Part shown: positions 1 through 6,819 of the stretch, piece by piece
Layout of the letters: every line of letters begins with the position of its first letter
How positions within the stretch are numbered: the stretch's first letter is position 1
Assembly (NCBI GenBank): GCA_003554565.1
Contig: PWGR01000227.1
Location: 1 to 7,741, forward strand
Source: Clostridia bacterium
Lineage (GTDB): Bacteria > Bacillota > Sulfobacillia > SLMV01
Length of the DNA stretch: 7,741 nt
Direction of reading: 5' to 3'
Position numbers and translations under genes: made by a program
Notes under the pieces: generated by a model
Seen by the model: only the letters and a program-made list of their open reading frames with translations
Databases searched by the model: none
Told to the model about the DNA's origin: nothing

Positions 1-214
1 AAACTCCATTTTTCCGCCCTTTTGATGGGTATGGGAGCAGATCGTTTGATCCAAGGCACCCCATACACGTCCCGGAGGCCGATATGATCATATCCGCGCC
101 GCCTGATCCTCCTGTTCGCACACTGATATTGCCAGAGGACGCCGGCGTGAGACGTAGCCAGTATGCCCGGCGAGCACACGACCTCGTTCTGTTCAGTATG
201 TCCTCTTCTCGCAT
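1..214 (-). CDS. Class II aldolase/adducin-family protein, N-terminal part (runs off left edge)
   Basis: An open frame starts at ATG 214-212 and stays open to the window edge (71 codons). A good ribosome binding site (GGGAGG) ends 6 bases before the ATG. Residues 27-31 read SGNIS and residues 45-52 read SASGTCMG, followed by DLLP at 58-61. This is the N-terminal signature of the class II aldolase/adducin fold (fuculose-phosphate aldolase, ribulose-phosphate epimerase-like enzymes, MtnB), where the Gly-Asn pair and the SGT loop bind the substrate phosphate. The zinc-binding histidines would lie further on and cannot be seen. SGT rather than SGKDKG argues against a typical MtnB methylthioribulose-phosphate dehydratase. 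It is the first gene after a T-box terminator, so its expression should depend on an uncharged tRNA. The substrate is unknown. Confidence 0.8.
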   Translation of the reverse strand, partial: MREEDILNRTRSCARRAYWLRLTPASSGNISVRTGGSGGADMIISASGTCMGCLGSNDLLPYPSKGRKNGV

Positions 215-229
215 GGGCCACCTCCCCAC

Positions 230-256
230 AAAAAAACCCGTCCCGTGAGGGACGAG
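230..256 (-). terminator. Intrinsic terminator of the T-box leader
   Basis: On the minus strand, CTCGTCCC pairs with GGGACGGG (237-244 with 249-256, one G-U pair) around a 4-base TCAC loop, and seven T residues follow (230-236). It lies just downstream of the conserved T-box sequence and 16 bases before the start codon of the aldolase-family gene. This is the expected place for the regulated terminator of a transcriptional T-box. Confidence 0.93.
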
Positions 257-475
257 CTGGATTGCCCGCGGTACCACCCCGCTTAGTCCGGTCAGTCACC
301 GGACTCGCTCACGAGGAAATATCGCTCCTCAGGCGTCCAAGTTCCTGCGTTTCAGCATTCCCCGGAGCCTCCCGGGTGGAAAACTACATCCCAGCGCCGC
401 CGGTTCGCAGCAGATCCAGCTCTCTGTAGGCGCTCGTGATGCATGACCCGTTCATTGGCACGATTCCCATCAGTA
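230..475 (-). promoter_or_regulatory. T-box riboswitch leader, probable serine (UCC) specifier
   Basis: This leader binds a matching uncharged tRNA and then favours an antiterminator over the terminator. The conserved T-box sequence GGGTGGTACCGCGGG lies at 265-279 and is preceded by a stem of AGTCCGGT with ACCGGACT. Stem I can be drawn by hand: base helix CGGG/CCCG (447-450 with 373-376), then GCATC/GATGT, AGCGCC/GGCGCT, an AGAGAG motif, and distal helix GCTGG/CCGGC. The 3' side of the specifier loop is AGTTTTCCA. Aligned with well-studied glyQ leaders, where the codon is followed by one unpaired A and then the base helix, the specifier is TCC at 378-380 (Ser). TTC (Phe), one base earlier, is the main alternative. 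The T-box class is secure; the amino acid identity is less so. Confidence 0.93.
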
Positions 476-481
476 TTGCTA

Positions 482-510
482 AATATAACTCAAGCAAAAA
501 CCTGCTGCAA
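482..510 (-). promoter_or_regulatory. Sigma-A promoter for the T-box operon
   Basis: On the minus strand, TTGCAG (505-510) and TATATT (482-487) are separated by exactly 17 bases. Transcription should start near 475, about 25 bases ahead of the T-box stem I base helix. The promoter lies in the 50-base gap after the PurM/HypE-like gene, so the T-box operon is a separate unit from the gyrase operon. Confidence 0.75.
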
Positions 511-560
511 GGGGCGCTATAGATCCGGTCCTTGCGGCGAGCACTTCGCATGCCCCGACA

Positions 561-1592
561 TCAATCATCTTCTGCTCGAAAGCGCGCGAATGCACGCCAG
601 AGCTCATCGCGGCCGGGGGGTGGAACTATTTCAGTCATCTCGCCCCGCCCGGGAAGGGCGCGCCGCAGCACTACTGAATCATCGGAGGTTATCTCACCGA
701 TTTCGCCAGCCGGAATGCCTGACTCCTCCAACGCTTCTGCGACTTTGTGCTCCGGATCTGCAGCTATGAGAAGTGCCCCGCTGGAAATGAGACGCAGGGG
801 ATCCAGATCCAGTGCGGCACAGATCTCCCGGGTGCAGGCGTGTACGGGAATGCGATCCTCATAAAGTACAGCACCGAGTCCGGCGGCCGCCAACATCTCG
901 TAGACGGCACCCAAAACCCCGCCTTCGGTTACGTCGTGCATGGCGCGCGCCCCGGCCTGTGCAGCTACCCGCGAGTCCTCTACGACGCTGATATTATCTC
1001 CCAGCTTCTGCGCCTCCTGCATTACGTCGCGAGATATTCCTCTATCCTCGAGGACGTCTGCAAAATCAGCGGCCAGAATCGCGCTCCCCTCGATCCCGGC
1101 ACTCTTTGTCAGAACGAGCACGTCCCCCACCCTCGCTGATCCGCTGCGGATAGGCCAGTGGACCACATCCGGGAAGGCTTTCCCGACGACGGTCGAACAG
1201 AGGATGGTCTGCTGCACATGCGGCACAACTTCCGTGTGTCCTCCGATGATCTCGACAGACATCTCCCGCGCCGCGTCATTAGCCTGCTCCATGATATTCT
1301 TGAGATCTTCCGGGGTGGCATGCGGCGGCATGATTACTGTCATGAGCAGACCCACCGGCTCTGCACCCGCCGCCGCGACATCGTTACACGACACCAGCAC
1401 CGCAAGGCGGCCTGCATCGGCCCCAGCGGCAGTGATGGGGTCTGTCGAGATAACGATATGGTTGTCTCCCATATCCAGCACACTCGCGTCTTCGCCAAAT
1501 GCAGCGGGCACCAGGACCTCGTCACGTTCGCATCCCAGATATTCCAAGACCAGCTCTTTAAGCAATCCGGGCGACACCTTACCGGTCTCCAC
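561..1592 (-). CDS. AIR synthase-related (PurM/HypE-like) ATP-binding protein
   Basis: A complete 343-residue protein starting at GTG 1592-1590, with a strong ribosome binding site (GGAGGGAGG) 6 bases upstream. It has the two-domain layout of the PurM superfamily (PurM, PurL, ThiL, SelD, HypE). The N-terminal domain has FGEDASVLD (32-40), ISTDP (48-52), SCNDVAAAGAEP (68-79) and IIGGHTEV (115-122), which form the ATP/metal site. The C-terminal domain has HDVTEGGVLGA (219-229) and ISSGALL (269-275), as in HypE. It ends in RAEDD and lacks the C-terminal PRIC cysteine that HypE uses to carry the thiocarbamoyl group, so it is probably not a working HypE. It also lacks the usual ThiL motifs. The start is 18 bases after the gyrA stop, so it is probably co-transcribed with gyrase. 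Its substrate is unknown; it may phosphorylate or activate a small acid or amide. Confidence 0.88.
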   Translation of the reverse strand: METGKVSPGLLKELVLEYLGCERDEVLVPAAFGEDASVLDMGDNHIVISTDPITAAGADAGRLAVLVSCNDVAAAGAEPVGLLMTVIMPPHATPEDLKNIMEQANDAAREMSVEIIGGHTEVVPHVQQTILCSTVVGKAFPDVVHWPIRSGSARVGDVLVLTKSAGIEGSAILAADFADVLEDRGISRDVMQEAQKLGDNISVVEDSRVAAQAGARAMHDVTEGGVLGAVYEMLAAAGLGAVLYEDRIPVHACTREICAALDLDPLRLISSGALLIAADPEHKVAEALEESGIPAGEIGEITSDDSVVLRRALPGRGEMTEIVPPPGRDELWRAFARFRAEDD

Positions 1593-1610
1593 GGCAGTCC
1601 TCCCTCCGCA

Positions 1611-4088
1611 TCATTCTGGTTCGAGTTCGACGTCCTCCTCGTCCTTTTTGCCGGGTCCATTGTCCCGTGCAACCAAATGTGCAACTGCCACCACTCGATC
1701 CTCATCTCCCGGCCGCATAACCATGACCCCCTGGGTGTTTCGACCGACCCGTGAGACGGAATCGACCGAGGTACGTATGATCACCCCTCGCACGGTCACC
1801 AGCATTATCTCGTTCCCCGGGCGGACCACCTTCACTCCAACCAGCGGACCGGTACGATCCGTCTTCTTGATCGTCTTCAGTCCCTTACCTCCCCTGCCCT
1901 GCAGGCGGTACTCGCGCATTGGGGTTCTCTTGCCAAAACCTTTCTCTGTCACCACCAACACATCGGCCTGATCGTTTACCGTTTCCATGCCCACAACGTA
2001 ATCATCACTGCCCAGGCCTATACCTTTTACACCCCTGGCCTGCCGCCCCATTGACCGGACGTCATCTTCGTGAAAGCGTATAGCCTGGCCATATCTGGTC
2101 ACTAGAAGTATTTCCCAATCACCTTCGGTCAGCGTTGCCCCAATCAACCGATCATCGTCAGAAAGCGACACTGCAACCAGCCCTGTCCGGCGGGGCGAAT
2201 CGAGCTCACTCAATCGCACCTTCTTGACGTAGCCCTGCTGGGTGGCCATAAACACAAACTTGTCATCCTCGAAATCCTGCAGGGCGATGACCGCGGTTAC
2301 GCGTTCGTCCGGCTCAATGGGAATGAGATTAATCACCGCCGTGCCGCGCGACCGCCGGGCTCCCTCCGGGATTTCGTAAGCCCGGAGACGATACATCTTG
2401 CCTGCGCTGGTGAAAAAGAGAATGTGACGGTGCGTACCCGTGATAAACAGCTGCTCCACAAAGTCATCTTCCTTTGTGGTCATGCCGAGTATGCCCTTAC
2501 CTCCGCGCCTCTGCTTGCGATAAGTGTTGACAGGCATCCTCTTAACGTACCCATGGTGGCTCAGTGTCACCACCACGTCCTCCTCGGCTATGAGATCCTC
2601 CTCCTCCAGGTCTCCTTCGCGGCCGATGATCTGCGTGCGGCGCTCATCCCCGTATTCATCGGTGAGCTCCAACAGCTCATCCCGCACCACCTCGTACATC
2701 ATGCGCTCGTCGGCCAGAAGGGAGCGGTAGTAGTCGATGGTCTCCAATAGCTCATCGTACTCCTCCTGGACCTTCTCGCGCTCGAGGCCCGTGAGACGCT
2801 GCAATCGCATCTCCAGGATGGCCTTGGTCTGCTTGCGCGTGAACTCGAACTCCTCCATCAGCCGTTCTCTGGCAACGTCCACCGTCTGGCTCCCGCGTAT
2901 AATGGATATAACCCGGTCGATGTCATCCAGGGCACGCAGCAGTCCCTCGAGGATATGTGCACGCGCTTCGGCACGGTCAAGAAGATAGCGAGTACGTCGC
3001 TCAATAACGGTCCTCTGATGCGCAAGATAGCGCTCGAGGACCTCCCGTAGGGACATGACCCGGGGATGATTGTCCACCAGGGCGAGGATAATTATTCCAA
3101 AGCTGGTCTGCAGCTGCGTATTCTTGTATAGGTTATTCAACACCACCCGGGGGTTGGCGGACCGGGAAAGCTCCACCACCAGGCGCATGCCCTCGCGGTC
3201 ACTCTCATCCCGCAGGTCGGTGATTCCCTGTATCCTCTTCTCGCGCACCATTTCTGCAATCTTTTCGATGAGCTTCGCCTTGTTGACTTGATAGGGTATC
3301 TCAGTGACGCACAGGCGCGATTTCCCGCCCGACATGTTCTCAATCCGCACCACACCGCGTACGGTGATAATGCCTCTTCCGGTCGTGTATGCCTGTCGTA
3401 TTGGCTCTTTTCCGACAATAATCCCGCCCGTGGGAAAGTCCGGCGCGGGTATAAACTCCATCAGCTCCTCAACGCTGATGTCTGGATCTTCGATCATGGC
3501 CACCACAGCATCTGTCACTTCCCGGAGATTGTGCGGGGGTATGTTGGTGGCCATGCCAACGGCGATCCCCGAGGAACCATTTACCAGAAGATTCGGAAAC
3601 CGGGAGGTAAGTACCTCTGGCTCCTGCAGGCTGTCATCAAAGTTTGTGACGAAATCTACCGTGTCCTTCTCGAGGTCGGTGAGCATGTGATTGGCGATGG
3701 AGTGCATGCGAACTTCCGTATACCGCATGGCTGCCGGCGGGTCACCATCCACGGAACCGAAATTTCCGTGCCCGTCCACCAATGGATAACGCATGTTGAA
3801 GTCCTGTGACATTCTGACCAGGGTATCATACAGGGCCCTGTCCCCGTGGGGATGGTACTTACCCATGACTTCTCCGACTACGCGGGCGGATTTCAAATAG
3901 GGCTTGTCCGGCGTCAGACCCATATCCTGCATTGCATACAGGATCCTTCTGTGCACGGGTTTGAGTCCGTCCCGTACATCGGGCAGCGCCCGGTTAACGA
4001 TGACACTCATCGCGTAGTCTATGTAACTCTGCTGCATCTCATCTTCCAGCTCGGTATGCAAAATCTTGCCGTGTGTAAACTCAGCCAC
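1611..4088 (-). CDS. gyrA: DNA gyrase subunit A
   Basis: GyrA cuts and rejoins DNA in the A2B2 gyrase that introduces negative supercoils using ATP. The protein has 825 residues, a normal length, and starts at GTG 4088-4086 with GGGAGG 7 bases upstream. The winged-helix domain contains the catalytic tyrosine at 123 in AAMRYTEVRM. The tower and coiled-coil regions follow (about 350-480), and then the C-terminal beta-pinwheel begins. Its GyrA box, QRRGGKG at 526-532, is intact, which marks a true gyrase rather than topoisomerase IV ParC. Further pinwheel repeats include RQARGVKGI and QGRGGKGLK. The tail is short and acidic. In the quinolone region HPHGDRALYD (79-88), the residue equivalent to E. 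coli Ser83 is Arg84, while Asp88 (E. coli Asp87) is kept. It lies 35 bases after gyrB. Confidence 0.98.
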   Translation of the reverse strand: MAEFTHGKILHTELEDEMQQSYIDYAMSVIVNRALPDVRDGLKPVHRRILYAMQDMGLTPDKPYLKSARVVGEVMGKYHPHGDRALYDTLVRMSQDFNMRYPLVDGHGNFGSVDGDPPAAMRYTEVRMHSIANHMLTDLEKDTVDFVTNFDDSLQEPEVLTSRFPNLLVNGSSGIAVGMATNIPPHNLREVTDAVVAMIEDPDISVEELMEFIPAPDFPTGGIIVGKEPIRQAYTTGRGIITVRGVVRIENMSGGKSRLCVTEIPYQVNKAKLIEKIAEMVREKRIQGITDLRDESDREGMRLVVELSRSANPRVVLNNLYKNTQLQTSFGIIILALVDNHPRVMSLREVLERYLAHQRTVIERRTRYLLDRAEARAHILEGLLRALDDIDRVISIIRGSQTVDVARERLMEEFEFTRKQTKAILEMRLQRLTGLEREKVQEEYDELLETIDYYRSLLADERMMYEVVRDELLELTDEYGDERRTQIIGREGDLEEEDLIAEEDVVVTLSHHGYVKRMPVNTYRKQRRGGKGILGMTTKEDDFVEQLFITGTHRHILFFTSAGKMYRLRAYEIPEGARRSRGTAVINLIPIEPDERVTAVIALQDFEDDKFVFMATQQGYVKKVRLSELDSPRRTGLVAVSLSDDDRLIGATLTEGDWEILLVTRYGQAIRFHEDDVRSMGRQARGVKGIGLGSDDYVVGMETVNDQADVLVVTEKGFGKRTPMREYRLQGRGGKGLKTIKKTDRTGPLVGVKVVRPGNEIMLVTVRGVIIRTSVDSVSRVGRNTQGVMVMRPGDEDRVVAVAHLVARDNGPGKKDEEDVELEPE

Positions 4089-4123
4089 CAGAACACCTCC
4101 CGCGTTGACCTGACAACGGCTCC

Positions 4124-6076
4124 TCAGACCACAGTATCCAGAAAGCGCACCGAACCGGCGTTCGCCTGGATGAAGTCTCTACGCGGTTCGACGCGAGATC
4201 CCATGAGAATGGTGAATATCTCGTCTGCCTCCCGGAGATCTTTGAGATTAATCTGCAGCAGTGTACGGCTTTCGGGGTTCATGGTAGTATCCCACAGCTG
4301 ATCCGGGTTCATTTCTCCAAGCCCCTTGTACCGCTGGATGGATACCCCTCGTGTACCGATCTCCTCGAGGATCTCATCGCGCTCTCTTTCGGAATGACAG
4401 TAATAGTCCTTCTTGCCCTTCTTTATCTGATAGAGGGGAGGCTGAGCAATATAGACGTACCCCGCCTCAACCAGTGGCCGCATGTAGCGGAAGAAGAAGG
4501 TGAGAAGTAGTGTCCTGATATGCGCGCCGTCCACATCGGCATCAGTCATGACGATGATCTTGTGATACCGGGCACTCTCCAGATCAAAGTCCTCACCTAT
4601 GCCGGTGCCGAGTGCGGTGATAATGGCACGCACCTCATTGTGGTTCAGGATACGGTCCAGACGCGCCTTCTCGACGTTGATGATTTTCCCGCTCAAGGGC
4701 AGTACAGCCTGGAAACGACGGTCACGGGCTTGTTTTGCAGATCCCCCGGCTGAATCCCCCTCCACGATGAACATCTCCGCCATGGCCGGATCCCGGACGC
4801 TGCAGTCAGTAAGCTTTCCTGGAAGCGCGGTAACGTCCAGGGCATTCTTGCGGCGCGTGAGCTCTCGTGCTTTTTTGGCCGCCTCGCGGGCGCGAGCCGA
4901 CTTGATAGCCTTATCGACGAGGACACGTGCCACCGCCGGATTCTCCTCCATATAGTTGGAAAGACCCTCGGCCATGACCGACTCCACCATTCCCCGCAGC
5001 TCGGTGTTACCCAGCTTCGTCTTGGTCTGACCTTCGAACTGAGGATCCTCCACGCGCACGCTCAGGACCGCAGTTATTCCCTCGCGGATGTCTTCACCGG
5101 TGAGATTATCCTGATTCTCCTTCAGTAGATTGTGCTTGCGCCCGTACTCATTGATGACCCGCGTCAGTGCACTCTTCAGACCAGACTCGTGAGTCCCACC
5201 CTCACGCGTCGGAATGGTGTTGGCGAAGGAGAATATGTTCTCGACGTACGAGTCAGTGTACTGCAGCGAAAACTCAATCTCATTGTCTTCTCTCGTTCCC
5301 TCGTAGTAAATCGGCTGTTTGTGCAGGGGGTTACGATTCCGATTGAGATACTGCACAAACGAAACGAGCCCTCCTTCAAAGCAGAAGAGGTGCTCCTGCT
5401 CAGATCGCTCGTCCTGCAGCTCAATGTGTACTCCCCGGTTCAAAAAAGCCAACTCACGCAATCGGGAGGTCACAACATCGCAACGGACAACGGTAGTTTC
5501 GAAAATATCCGGATCGGGTTTGAAGCTGATCTCAGTGCCCGTAGCGGAGGCATCCCCCACCCGTTCGACGTCGGTTACCGGGATGCCGCGCTCGTAACGC
5601 TGGCGGTATTCTCCTCCGTTGACCCACACCGTAGCCTCCATCCATTCGGATAGAGCGTTAACTACGGAAACGCCCACGCCGTGCAGTCCGCCGCTGACTT
5701 TGTACCCCTTGTGATCAAACTTGGCACCTGCGTGCAGCACAGTCAGGGCAACTTCCAGTGCTGGTCGCTTCAACTTGGGGTGCTCTCCGACCGGAATGCC
5801 GCGGCCGTTGTCAACCACGGTGATGATATCATCTTCGTGCAGCATAACATTAATCTTGTCGCAGTGCCCCGCGAGCGCCTCATCAATGCTGTTGTCCACT
5901 ACCTCATTGACGAGATGATGAAGCCCATCCGGACCTGTAGAGCCAATATACATTCCCGGGCGTCGCCGGACGGCCTCGAGTCCCTCGAGCACCTGAATCG
6001 TCGTCTCATCATATTCTGCGAGCGGGGAGTCCTCACTGAGTTCGATTCGCTCCTCCATCTCGGGTCGCTCCTGCAC
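4124..6076 (-). CDS. gyrB: DNA gyrase subunit B
   Basis: GyrB is the ATPase subunit of gyrase. I chose the GTG at 6076-6074 as the start (650 residues) because GGGAGGTG lies 7 bases upstream; an in-frame GTG at 6100 would place that ribosome binding site inside the gene. The GHKL ATPase domain has the catalytic Glu58 and Asn62 in NEVVDNSIDEA, Asp89 in VVDNGRGIP, the GGLHGVGVSVVNALS loop (129-143), and the lysine of QTKTKLGN at 352. Arg158 matches E. coli Arg136, the aminocoumarin contact. The TOPRIM domain has EGDSAGGSAKQARDR (Glu439) and the metal-binding DADVD (512-516). QRYKGLGEMN is at 581-590. It is short, without the insertion found in proteobacterial GyrB. It heads the operon gyrB-gyrA-PurM/HypE-like. 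Confidence 0.98.
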   Translation of the reverse strand: MQERPEMEERIELSEDSPLAEYDETTIQVLEGLEAVRRRPGMYIGSTGPDGLHHLVNEVVDNSIDEALAGHCDKINVMLHEDDIITVVDNGRGIPVGEHPKLKRPALEVALTVLHAGAKFDHKGYKVSGGLHGVGVSVVNALSEWMEATVWVNGGEYRQRYERGIPVTDVERVGDASATGTEISFKPDPDIFETTVVRCDVVTSRLRELAFLNRGVHIELQDERSEQEHLFCFEGGLVSFVQYLNRNRNPLHKQPIYYEGTREDNEIEFSLQYTDSYVENIFSFANTIPTREGGTHESGLKSALTRVINEYGRKHNLLKENQDNLTGEDIREGITAVLSVRVEDPQFEGQTKTKLGNTELRGMVESVMAEGLSNYMEENPAVARVLVDKAIKSARAREAAKKARELTRRKNALDVTALPGKLTDCSVRDPAMAEMFIVEGDSAGGSAKQARDRRFQAVLPLSGKIINVEKARLDRILNHNEVRAIITALGTGIGEDFDLESARYHKIIVMTDADVDGAHIRTLLLTFFFRYMRPLVEAGYVYIAQPPLYQIKKGKKDYYCHSERERDEILEEIGTRGVSIQRYKGLGEMNPDQLWDTTMNPESRTLLQINLKDLREADEIFTILMGSRVEPRRDFIQANAGSVRFLDTVV

Positions 6077-6256
6077 AAACACACCTCCCGAAAATTGCAC
6101 ATACAGATAATGAGCACTATACGATCAGTGTCAGAAGCATCCGCATACATAATTTGTCCGCATTGGGCATCGCTTACCACGGGTGCGATTCGCGGGTCGC
6201 CTCTATGAGCTATAGGTGAGGAAGCGCAACGAGCCCGCCAGCCCTACATCCTCACG
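6077..6256 (-). other. Long gyrB leader (5' untranslated region)
   Basis: If transcription starts about 7 bases past the TATAAT box, gyrB has a leader of roughly 180 bases with no convincing reading frame. It begins with a perfect 7-base inverted repeat, GTGAGGA and TCCTCAC on the minus strand (6249-6255 and 6216-6222, 26-base loop). It also contains two copies of ATGCGGA 17 bases apart (6157-6163 and 6140-6146). I recognise no known riboswitch class. A second, weaker promoter close to gyrB (CTGACA-like at about 6128-6133) is possible but has no good -10 box. Confidence 0.4.
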
Positions 6257-6262
6257 TATGTT

Positions 6263-6271
6263 ATTATACCA
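6263..6271 (-). promoter_or_regulatory. Extended -10 promoter for the gyrase operon
   Basis: The minus strand reads TGGTATAAT, a perfect -10 box (6263-6268) preceded by the TGN extension. The -35 position 17 bases upstream has no good match, which is usual for extended -10 promoters. It lies downstream of arsC and about 187 bases before the gyrB start, so it most likely drives gyrB-gyrA. The stretch between it and the arsC stop (6272-6390) shows no gene and no convincing terminator. Confidence 0.7.
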
Positions 6272-6390
6272 CTAAGGCACCTGAGATGACACGTGAAGGG
6301 GGCACGATTTTTCCAACCCATGGAAGGCAGATGGTGCTGGCAGCGCTTCGTTGTGAAATATCCCGCCTCCTCATGGAATCCGCGGGGAAG

Positions 6391-6819
6391 TCAGTGTGCA
6401 AACCCGCTATCAATGCTGGAGAAAAGTTGCCGGATGCGCTGCTCCAACTCGCGTTGAACCCTGCGGAATGCCTCCATTTTCTCGGCCTGACTCCCCGGTG
6501 CTGCTGCTGGATCCTCAACCGGCCAGTGCAGCTGACAGACATGGGATGGCAAAACCGGGCAGCGGTCCCTGGCGTCTCCGCAGAGAGTGATGACGAAGTC
6601 AAATTTATGCAGCTGGTCGGGATCGAGGTCTTTGGACTGTGCTTCTGAAGATTGAATCCCGACTTCGCTCAACACCCGGTGTGTCAACGGATGGATTTCT
6701 TGCGGATCTGTTCCAGCGCTGCTCACCTGGAAACCCTCCGAGGGCGCAAGGGCACGTGCGGTATACTCGGCCATCTGACTGCGACACGAGTTGCCGGTGC
6801 ACAGAAATAGTATCTTCAC
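6391..6819 (-). CDS. arsC: Arsenate reductase, thioredoxin-coupled LMW-phosphatase type
   Basis: The enzyme reduces arsenate to arsenite in the cytoplasm, with electrons passed through a cysteine relay to thioredoxin. I chose GTG 6819-6817 (142 residues): the protein then begins with the family's N-terminal strand, KILFLC, and a GGAGGAAGG ribosome binding site precedes it. The phosphatase-type loop CTGNSCR (7-13) supplies the nucleophile Cys7 and Arg13. Cys80 and Cys87 in TLCGDARDRCP have the same spacing as Cys82/Cys89 of Staphylococcus aureus ArsC, so the redox triad is complete. DPQEIHP replaces the more usual G-hydrophobic stretch after SAGT. The GTG overlaps the arsR stop (GTGA), which points to translational coupling. 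Arsenite export would need an ArsB or Acr3 pump, and none is encoded here. Confidence 0.95.
   Translation of the reverse strand: MKILFLCTGNSCRSQMAEYTARALAPSEGFQVSSAGTDPQEIHPLTHRVLSEVGIQSSEAQSKDLDPDQLHKFDFVITLCGDARDRCPVLPSHVCQLHWPVEDPAAAPGSQAEKMEAFRRVQRELEQRIRQLFSSIDSGFAH

Noticed and set aside
163..429. Plus-strand frame of 88 codons over the T-box
   Set aside because: The region is fully explained by the minus-strand riboswitch and terminator.
496..535. Possible terminator after the PurM/HypE-like gene (GCAAGG/CCTTGC hairpin, then five T residues on the minus strand)
   Set aside because: The stem is only 6 bases with a 17-base loop, the T run is short and not adjacent to the stem, and it overlaps the -35 box of the T-box promoter. 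It is too weak to call.
940..1971. Long plus-strand frame of 343 codons
   Set aside because: It lies antisense to the PurM/HypE-like gene and the gyrA end, is very Ser/Thr/Pro/Arg-rich with no recognisable motif, and is a GC-rich shadow frame.
3288..3809. Plus-strand frame of 173 codons inside gyrA
   Set aside because: It is antisense to the conserved breakage-reunion domain of gyrA and has no protein motifs.
5132..5653. Plus-strand frame of 173 codons inside gyrB
   Set aside because: It is wholly antisense to well-conserved gyrB sequence, with no ribosome binding site or family resemblance.
6361..6390. CCCGC/GCGGG inverted repeat just after arsC
   Set aside because: It is a 5-base stem with a long loop and no T run, so it is not convincing as an ars terminator.
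6264..6602. Minus-strand frame of 112 codons across the arsC end and the gap before gyrB
   Set aside because: It overlaps arsC out of frame, shows no family motif and has no convincing ribosome binding site.
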